A DNA stretch of 45,542 bases from Comamonadaceae bacterium (GTDB lineage Bacteria; Pseudomonadota; Gammaproteobacteria; Burkholderiales; Burkholderiaceae_C): positions 1 through 45,542 of the forward strand of contig CANFYZ010000022.1 in assembly GCA_947451385.1 (NCBI GenBank), given 5' to 3'. The first letter of the stretch is position 1, and each line of letters opens with the position of its first letter. The notes beneath the pieces are model-generated. The model was given only the letters and a program-made list of their open reading frames with translations, was not told where the DNA came from and did not search any database. Below are positions 40,211 to 45,542 of this stretch, piece by piece. A program made the translations under genes and the position numbers.

Positions 40211-41146
40211 TCAATCTTCGATGTGGACGGGCAATCCTGTCAATGCCGCCGGAGACGCGGCGCCGGATCCGGTCGCCGCGGCAGGCCCCAGCACGACCTG
40301 GCGCAGCACTTCGCGGAGCAATTTTTTCTCGTTCAGACTCAAGGCCCGTGTTAGACGCTGGCGCATGCGCAGCAGCAGTTGACGGTCGACTTCTTGCGGC
40401 ACACCACGGCTGACTTGCAGTGCATCGCGCAAGTCTTCACGCAGGTCTTCGGGTTCTTCGTCCCACCAGGCGGTGATCACCTCGGTGATAGTCTGGCGAA
40501 CTTCGTCCAGGTTTTCTGCCGTGATGCTGGAGGAGCCATTGGGCAAAGCCACCATGCCCGTGGACAACTTGCCTTGCAGCATGTCGGCCAAGATGGGGGC
40601 GTTCAGCACCACACGGCGGTCGGCTTGGGCCAGCACGCGCCCCCAACCTGGATCCGTCTTCATCATCTGCGGCATGTTTCGGGCGCTTTCGTCGGCCAAC
40701 ACATGCACGCTCAGTCCTTGCAATTGCGCTGCATCGATGTCGCTCAACAAGCGTTCGTCATCGGTCGCAATCAGGACGTGGTTCACGGCCTGGTTTTGCG
40801 CCAACTGTTTCAAGTCCTGGCCCAAGGCGCGCAACATGGAGGCACCGCCATCCACATCGTGGGTTTGCACCCAGCGCACAATTTGGTCATCCAAAAACAA
40901 GCCATCGTTGCGGTCGGTGTACTAATAAATCCGCACCATCTCCACATCCAAGCCCGCCTGGGCCATGGCTTGGGTCAATTGACCCATCAAGCCTTGTCGA
41001 TTGACCATCTCGCCCGAGGCCGAGTGGGCACTTTGTTGGGCGAGCCAAATCAAAAATCGTGCATCGACCAAGGCCACACAGCGGCCAGCGCGCGGCTCAT
41101 GCGAGCGAGGGTCTTGTTTAAAGGAAGAGAAATATTCGCGTTTCAT
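40211..41146 (-). pseudogene. NYN-domain protein gene interrupted by an in-frame TAG
   Basis: One reading frame of 311 codons is broken only by a TAG at codon 75 (bases 40922-40924). The first 74 codons hold the start of a NYN (PIN-like nuclease) domain, CVALVDARFLIWLAQ with the first acidic residue Asp28, and end VEMVRIY. After the stop, the frame continues YTDRNDGLFLDDQIVRWVQTHDVDGG, then VNHVLIATDDERLLSDI with the later acidic residues, then a helical C-terminal region. Both halves are needed for one nuclease fold. A TGG to TAG change (Trp) would explain it. It may be a recent pseudogene, an error in the sequence, or be read through. A TTG near 40900 could restart the second part. Confidence 0.75.
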
Positions 41147-41307
41147 ACCCGTAGCCTTAAATTAAATAAATGCATTAGCACCAAATTAGCCCTGCAATTT
41201 TACCTGTCTGGGCAGGCCGCAAGCCGGCAATGGCTGGCGCCGAAGCGCCGAAGTTGACCTCTGAGGACTTAAACTCGGCTTCTTTATTGATTTATTTGAT
41301 CTGCGTC
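41147..41307. promoter_or_regulatory. Divergent promoter region, NYN gene / PfkB kinase
   Basis: 161 bp between two divergent starts. The part next to the NYN gene is AT-rich (CTTAAATTAAATAAATGCATTAG at about 41155-41177 includes likely -10 sequences such as TAAATT for leftward and rightward use). A small stem CCTG...CAGG lies near 41205-41218. A second AT-rich tract (TTTATTGATTTATTTGATC) precedes the kinase ATG at 41308. No clear -35/-10 pair can be fixed and no operator is obvious. Confidence 0.3.
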
Positions 41308-42306
41308 ATGTCCCACTACCACCTCTACGCCATTGGCAACGCCCTGGTTGATTCTGAATACGAAGTCTCTGACAGCCAACTCCAAGCCATGGGTGTGGAC
41401 AAGCGCCACATGACCCTGATCGACACGCCGCGCCGCGCACAACTGCTGGCTCAAGTGCAAGGGCAAGCGCATCGACGCACCGGTGGCGGTTCGGCCGGTA
41501 ACACCGTGGTGGCGCTGGCCCAACTCGGCGGGCAGGCGTTTTACTCTTGCCAGGTGGCCGATGACGAATTGGGCGATTTTTATGCGCAAGACCTGCAAAC
41601 CTGGGGCGTCCACACCAACCTGACCCACACCCGCGCGAAAAACGGCCAAACCGGCAGCTGCATGGTCTTGGTCACGCCCGACGCCGAACGTTCCATGTGC
41701 ACCTTCTTGGGCGTCTCGGCCGAACTCGACAGCCAAGCGCTGCAACCGCAGGCCGTTGCCAAATCCAAAATCTATTACATGGAAGGCTACCTGGCCGCCT
41801 CCCCCACCGGACTGCAAGCCGCGCTGGCAGGCCGGGCGCTGGCCGTGGCGGCGCAAGTGCCGCTGGCCCTCACGCTCAGCGATGTCAGCATGATCCAGTT
41901 CTGCAAGGCCGGTCTCGATGCCATGCTGGGCGATGGCGTGGACTATTTGTTCTGCAACCTGGAAGAAGCCCAGGTCTGGTGCGGCACCCAAGACCTGGCC
42001 GAGATTCGCCGCCAACTGCAAAGCTTGGCACGCACGGTGTGCCTGACCCAAGGGCCGCAAGGCAGTGAGATTTTGCACAACGGCAGCAGCCTGCATGTGG
42101 CTGCGACCCCGGTCAAAGCAGTGGACACCAACGGTGCGGGCGATATGTTTGCCGGGTGCTTTCTGTACGCCGTCACCCACGGTCACAGCGCGCAAGTCGC
42201 CGCGCAACTGGCGAACCGCGCCGCGGCGTTGGTGGTCAGCCAGCACGGCAACCGCTTGACGCGAGATCAGTTGCAAGCGCTGAAGGCCGAACTCATCCCC
42301 GCTTGA
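41308..42306 (+). CDS. PfkB-family carbohydrate kinase, adenosine kinase-like
   Basis: 332 residues from the ATG at 41308; 26 more codons upstream are open but lie in the promoter-like AT-rich stretch. PfkB features are present: the N-terminal GNALVDSEYEV substrate strand, TGGGSAGNTVVALAQLGG (59-75), and the C-terminal ATP/anion-hole signature DTNGAGDMFAGCF with catalytic Asp279. The layout is that of proteins usually annotated as adenosine kinase or ribokinase in this group. It would phosphorylate adenosine or a sugar in the cytoplasm. The substrate is not proven by sequence. Confidence 0.88.
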   Translation: MSHYHLYAIGNALVDSEYEVSDSQLQAMGVDKRHMTLIDTPRRAQLLAQVQGQAHRRTGGGSAGNTVVALAQLGGQAFYSCQVADDELGDFYAQDLQTWGVHTNLTHTRAKNGQTGSCMVLVTPDAERSMCTFLGVSAELDSQALQPQAVAKSKIYYMEGYLAASPTGLQAALAGRALAVAAQVPLALTLSDVSMIQFCKAGLDAMLGDGVDYLFCNLEEAQVWCGTQDLAEIRRQLQSLARTVCLTQGPQGSEILHNGSSLHVAATPVKAVDTNGAGDMFAGCFLYAVTHGHSAQVAAQLANRAAALVVSQHGNRLTRDQLQALKAELIPA

Positions 42307-42318
42307 GTCCACTTCAGG

Positions 42319-42347
42319 CCGGCGGGGCTGCGCCTGTGCCCCGACGG
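42319..42347. terminator. GC-rich hairpin between convergent genes
   Basis: CCGGCGGGGC (42319-42328) pairs with GCCCCGACGG (42338-42347) with one mismatch and a 9-base loop. It lies in the 49 bp gap between the kinase and the MipA-like gene. There is no long T-run, but the stem is strong; probable bidirectional terminator. Confidence 0.5.
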
Positions 42348-42355
42348 CGGGTCTC

Positions 42356-43156
42356 TTACTGGAAGGTGTAGGTCAGCGCCGCAAAACCCGAGTTTTGCGA
42401 TGTGGCACCCGCCGTGCCGATCAGCGGGCTGTTCGTGATGGCGCGGTCCAGCCACTTGTGTCGCCACTGCAATTGCAGCGCCCAAGGACCGGTGAGCGGC
42501 ACGCTGGCGGCCAAGCCCAACATGGGCACCGTCGAAGCCGTGGCTTGATAGGCCGTGAGGCTGCCACCGGCCGTTTGATTGGCTGCGGCCTCGGTGGCCG
42601 CAATGCCGTAGAGGTGCTGAACATAGGCGCGCGTGCGATGCTCCAACCCCGCTTGCGGGTAGAGCTTGACACCACCCCATTCAAATCTGGCGGCATAAGT
42701 GGCTTCAAGCAAGTTGCCGCCCGAGTTCACATCGTGCATCGCATACACAAACACGCCGCCCAGCGGGGTGCGCTGGAAGGTGCCCAGACCCACCGGCAAA
42801 GGGTTGCTGCGGTGCTTCACGCCGCGCAGTGCGGCGGTGTCTGCATCAAAACCTTCTTGGCTGACGCGCAACACGCCCTCCACATGCCCCAGCGCCAGCG
42901 GCAGGGCTTTGACACCGAAGGTGTCCACCCGCGCAAATGCCGAACCCCAATCGCCATACACATAAGGCAAAGCGGTGGTTGCGGTGCTTTTGTTTTTCAG
43001 CGCCGATGAGGTCACATAGGCCGCGCCGCCCACGTCGCCCACAAAGCGTTCAGATGCCGCAGCGGTGATTTGCGCGTGCGCGACGCTGGCCGCAAAGAGC
43101 GCACAGCTGCACAGCGTGAGGCCCCGGGTCCAGAAAGTGAATTGCATTTTGGGCAT
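42356..43156 (-). CDS. MipA/OmpV family outer-membrane protein
   Basis: 266 residues. GGAG lies 5 bases before the ATG at 43156; a second ATG three codons on is also possible. The signal peptide ends near SVAHA/QITA (residue about 28). The body alternates hydrophobic and polar strands with family-type blocks: VGGAAYVTSSALKNKSTATTALPYVYGDWGSAFARVDTFGVKALP and GTFQRTPLGGVFVYAMHDVNSGGNLLEATYAARF. MipA was first described as a scaffold for murein enzymes; many relatives are simple barrels of unknown role. The C-terminus is YTFQ, with Phe one residue from the end. Lies 18 bp downstream of the Bug gene. Confidence 0.75.
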   Translation of the reverse strand: MPKMQFTFWTRGLTLCSCALFAASVAHAQITAAASERFVGDVGGAAYVTSSALKNKSTATTALPYVYGDWGSAFARVDTFGVKALPLALGHVEGVLRVSQEGFDADTAALRGVKHRSNPLPVGLGTFQRTPLGGVFVYAMHDVNSGGNLLEATYAARFEWGGVKLYPQAGLEHRTRAYVQHLYGIAATEAAANQTAGGSLTAYQATASTVPMLGLAASVPLTGPWALQLQWRHKWLDRAITNSPLIGTAGATSQNSGFAALTYTFQ

Positions 43157-43174
43157 AAAAACTCCATTCAGGGG

Positions 43175-44182
43175 TTAAGACTCGCCGACGATGCGCGCCG
43201 CTTTAACGATGCGCCCCATGGCGTCGAACTCTTGGGCCACGCTGCGCGTGAACTCGGCCAACGAAGACTTCAATGGCAGGCATTCGGCCGCCAGCAAACG
43301 TTCGCGCAGTGCAGCTTGGCTCAGCACCGCCTGGAGGTCGGCATGCAGGCGCTCCAGCAGGACCTGCGGCGTGCCGCCCGGTGCAAACACACCGAACTGC
43401 GAACTCAGATTGGCCGCAGCCCATCCACGCTCGGCCAGAGTGGGCACTTGAGGCAAACTCTCCAGCCGCGCCGGCGAGCCCACCGCCAAAGGCCGCAGCT
43501 TGCCGTCTTTGATGTGTTGCAACACAGCGGGCGAACTGTTGACCGACAGCAGCTCAAATTGCCCGCTCAGCGCGTCGGTAATTTGCTGCCCGCCGCCTTT
43601 GTAGGGAATGTGCGAGAAAACCGCTTGCGTCAACACCTGCAACTGTTCCAGCATCACATGGCCCAGCGATGCTGTGCCCGAGGTGGCCCAGCGCAGCGCG
43701 CCGGGCTGGGCCTTGGCCGCAGCCAACAGACTTTTGATATCCAAGACCGGGGTGGCGGATGTCGCCAGCAGCAGCACCGGCGATGTCATGACGCCAGAAA
43801 CCGGGGCAATGTCTTGCAAGGGATCGAACAAAGGCTTGCCCAAGTGCGGGCTCAGCGTGACCGGGCTGAGGGCAGAAAAAACCAGGGTGTGCCCATCAGG
43901 AGGCGACTTGGCCACGGCCTGCACGCCCAGTCCGCCACTGGCACCGGCTTTGTTGTCGACCAGCACCGGCACATTCCAACGCGTCGCCAGGCGTTCAGCC
44001 AACCATCGCGCCACGGTGTCGCTCAAGCCGCCGGGCGGGTAGGCCACCACCAGTTTGATCGGCCGAACCGGCCATGGCGGTGTTTGGGCCCCCGCCGGAC
44101 CGGCCCCCCACCCGCAAGCGACCGCGCCCCAAGCCAGCACCTGGCGCCGAGAAAGCGGCCGACAGGGAGCTCGTTCACTCAT
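43175..44182 (-). CDS. Bug/TctC family periplasmic solute-binding protein
   Basis: 335 residues from the ATG at 44182, which overlaps the rmlC stop as ATGA. The N-terminus has a twin-arginine-like PLSRRQVLAWGAVACG (Arg12-Arg13) and a signal peptide ending near AGA/QTPP. The mature part carries the Bug pattern: WPVRPIKLVVAYPPGGLSDTVAR, VDNKAGASGGLGVQAVAKSPPDGHTL, YKGGGQQITDALSGQ, LRPLAVGSPARLESLPQVPTLAERG. These proteins bind small carboxylates such as tricarboxylates, terephthalate or amino acids. No TctA/TctB permease gene is nearby. Its place behind rhamnose genes is odd and probably reflects insertion into the transcript. Confidence 0.9.
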   Translation of the reverse strand: MSERAPCRPLSRRQVLAWGAVACGWGAGPAGAQTPPWPVRPIKLVVAYPPGGLSDTVARWLAERLATRWNVPVLVDNKAGASGGLGVQAVAKSPPDGHTLVFSALSPVTLSPHLGKPLFDPLQDIAPVSGVMTSPVLLLATSATPVLDIKSLLAAAKAQPGALRWATSGTASLGHVMLEQLQVLTQAVFSHIPYKGGGQQITDALSGQFELLSVNSSPAVLQHIKDGKLRPLAVGSPARLESLPQVPTLAERGWAAANLSSQFGVFAPGGTPQVLLERLHADLQAVLSQAALRERLLAAECLPLKSSLAEFTRSVAQEFDAMGRIVKAARIVGES

Positions 44183-44730
44183 GCAAAACAAGCGGCCTCG
44201 GCCAAAGGCAAAGCTGCGGCATCTTTGGCCGCCAACACCGGCGCAAAGTCGATCGGCCAGTCAATGCCCAGCGCCGGGTCGTTCCACAGCAGGCTGCGCT
44301 CGTGCGCCGGGTACCAGTAATCGGTGGTTTTGTACAAAAATTCAGCGCTCTCGCTGAGCACCACAAAACCATGCGCAAAGCCCGGCGGAATCCACAACTG
44401 GCGGTGGTTCTCCGCGCTCAGGTGCACGCCGTCCCACTGGCCAAAGGTGGGCGAGCTGCGGCGCAAATCCACCACCACATCGAACACCTCGCCCTGCACC
44501 ACCCGCACCAATTTACCTTGGGCATGCGCGATTTGGTAATGCAGGCCGCGAAGCACGCCGCGCGCCGATTTACTGTGGTTGTCTTGCACAAATTGCACAT
44601 CCAAACCGGTGGCTTGGGCAAAGTCGCGGGCGTTGAAACTCTCCAAAAAGAAACCCCGCGCATCGCCAAAGACCTGCGGCTGCAGGATCAGGACACCGGG
44701 AATTTTGGTTGGGGTCGCGGTGTAAGCCAT
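44179..44730 (-). CDS. rmlC: dTDP-4-dehydrorhamnose 3,5-epimerase
   Basis: 183 residues, the normal size for RmlC. Cupin-fold motifs: GDARGFFLESFN, the catalytic His64 in GVLRGLHYQIAHAQGKLVRVVQG, EVFDVVVDLRRSSPTFGQW, WIPPGFAHGFVVLS, and Tyr134 in EFLYKTTDYWYP. It is the third enzyme of dTDP-L-rhamnose synthesis and supplies rhamnose for lipopolysaccharide or other surface glycans. It lies 25 bp after rmlA on the same strand and is coupled to the Bug gene downstream. Confidence 0.95.
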   Translation of the reverse strand: MAYTATPTKIPGVLILQPQVFGDARGFFLESFNARDFAQATGLDVQFVQDNHSKSARGVLRGLHYQIAHAQGKLVRVVQGEVFDVVVDLRRSSPTFGQWDGVHLSAENHRQLWIPPGFAHGFVVLSESAEFLYKTTDYWYPAHERSLLWNDPALGIDWPIDFAPVLAAKDAAALPLAEAACFA

Positions 44731-44755
44731 GCAAATCTCTGTTCAGAGGATCGAT

Positions 44756-45542
44756 TTATTTAATCAAGTTCAACAGGTACTGCCCGTAACCGTTCTTGGC
44801 CAATGGTGCAGCCAATCGCGCCACTTGATCGGGGGTGATCCATTTCTGCGCCAAAGCAATTTCTTCGGGACAGGCCACCATCAGGCCCTGGCGTTTTTGC
44901 AGTGTGGCGATGAAACCGGCCGCTTCGTGCAAGCTGTCGTGGGTGCCGGTGTCCAGCCAGGCATAACCCCGGCCCATGATCTCCACATTCAACTGCCCCT
45001 GCTCAAGGTAGGTGCGGTTCACGTCGGTGATTTCCAATTCGCCGCGGGCCGAAGGCTGGATTTGCGCGGCAATGTCGCACACCTGTTGATCGTAAAAATA
45101 CAGACCGGTGACGGCGTAATTGCTTTTCGGCTGCGCCGGTTTTTCTTCGATGCTGATGGCGCGTTGCTGGTCGTCAAAGGCCACCACGCCATAGCGCTCG
45201 GGGTCGTGCACATGGTAGGCGAACACGCTGGCGCCCTGGCTGCGGGCATCGGCGTTGTGCAACAAACGCACCAGGTCGTGCCCGTAGTAAATGTTGTCAC
45301 CCAAGACCAGGGCACTGGGGTGGTTGCCGACAAATGCCTTGCCAATGATGAAGGCCTGCGCCAAACCATCGGGACTGGGTTGCACCGCGTAGGTGATGTT
45401 CATGCCCCACTGGTGGCCGTCGCCCAGCAGCTCGGCAAAGCGCGGGGTGTCTTGCGGCGTGCTGATCAACAGCACATCGCGAATGCCCGCCAGCATGAGC
45501 GTGGTCAAGGGGTAATACACCATGGGTTTGTCGTAGACCGGC
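44756..45542 (-). CDS. rmlA: Glucose-1-phosphate thymidylyltransferase, C-terminal part
   Basis: The gene runs off the right edge; 261 codons are visible, and the N-terminal GGxGTRL nucleotide loop lies outside. At the edge the frame reads [28 protein letters not shown], a well-known RmlA block. [13 protein letters not shown] carries a metal-binding Asp, and [35 protein letters not shown] and [19 protein letters not shown] are typical. It makes dTDP-glucose, the first step to dTDP-rhamnose. rmlB and rmlD are expected just beyond the window. An internal ATG at 45523 is not the true start. Confidence 0.95.
   Translation of the reverse strand, partial: PVYDKPMVYYPLTTLMLAGIRDVLLISTPQDTPRFAELLGDGHQWGMNITYAVQPSPDGLAQAFIIGKAFVGNHPSALVLGDNIYYGHDLVRLLHNADARSQGASVFAYHVHDPERYGVVAFDDQQRAISIEEKPAQPKSNYAVTGLYFYDQQVCDIAAQIQPSARGELEITDVNRTYLEQGQLNVEIMGRGYAWLDTGTHDSLHEAAGFIATLQKRQGLMVACPEEIALAQKWITPDQVARLAAPLAKNGYGQYLLNLIK

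Overview
The window is GC-rich, densely packed bacterial chromosome with short gaps and many 1-4 bp gene overlaps. Gene content and protein style suggest a betaproteobacterium of the order Burkholderiales, most likely family Comamonadaceae. The pointers are an intracellular PHB depolymerase, a Bug-type solute-binding protein, DUF2069 and DUF4337 proteins, a MipA/OmpV porin-like protein, and a selD/selU pair. The species is not determined. I saw no insertion sequence, prophage, CRISPR array or rRNA operon. The only RNA gene found is one tRNA-Thr(CGT).

Layout. 1-1347: end of a phaZ gene, two small uncharacterised genes and a BON-domain lipoprotein. 1556-7608: a heavy-metal RND efflux operon (small membrane protein, adaptor, pump, outer-membrane channel). 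7613-8547: a periplasmic protein and a CBS-domain protein on the minus strand. 8704-12180: metY, an alpha/beta hydrolase and a cytochrome P450. 12202-16295: a YihY/BrkB membrane protein, divergent from DUF2069, a GlcD-type FAD oxidase and a secreted glycerophosphodiesterase. 16370-19098: thyA-folA (folate and dTMP cycle), a DUF4337 protein and xthA. 19102-23190 (minus strand): plsY, ybaK, an aldo-keto reductase and an acyl-CoA ligase. 23204-26965: a hydrolase, a PagP-like barrel and PhoX with an upstream Pho box. 27156-32108: prfB with its programmed frameshift, pepN, fbp and tRNA-Thr. 32123-35055 (minus strand): an ArnT-like transferase, a 41-codon ORF and a CaiB-type CoA-transferase.

35364-37068 is the most unusual part. 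Three genes are linked by two ATGA overlaps. They encode two small proteins with cyclic-nucleotide-binding (CNB) folds and no DNA-binding domain, followed by a protein carrying the active-site pattern of class I (animal-type) cyclic nucleotide phosphodiesterases. I read this as a compact cNMP sensing and degrading module. It lies behind a visibly AT-rich leader and ends tail-to-tail, with overlap, against selD.

37056-39206 holds the selenium genes selD and selU, back to back. 39239-42306 holds a small secreted protein, an RraA-like aldolase, a NYN-domain gene broken by an in-frame TAG, and a PfkB-family (adenosine kinase-like) kinase. 42356-45542 (minus strand) holds a MipA-like protein and the end of a dTDP-rhamnose cluster (rmlA, rmlC), with a Bug solute-binding gene coupled to rmlC.
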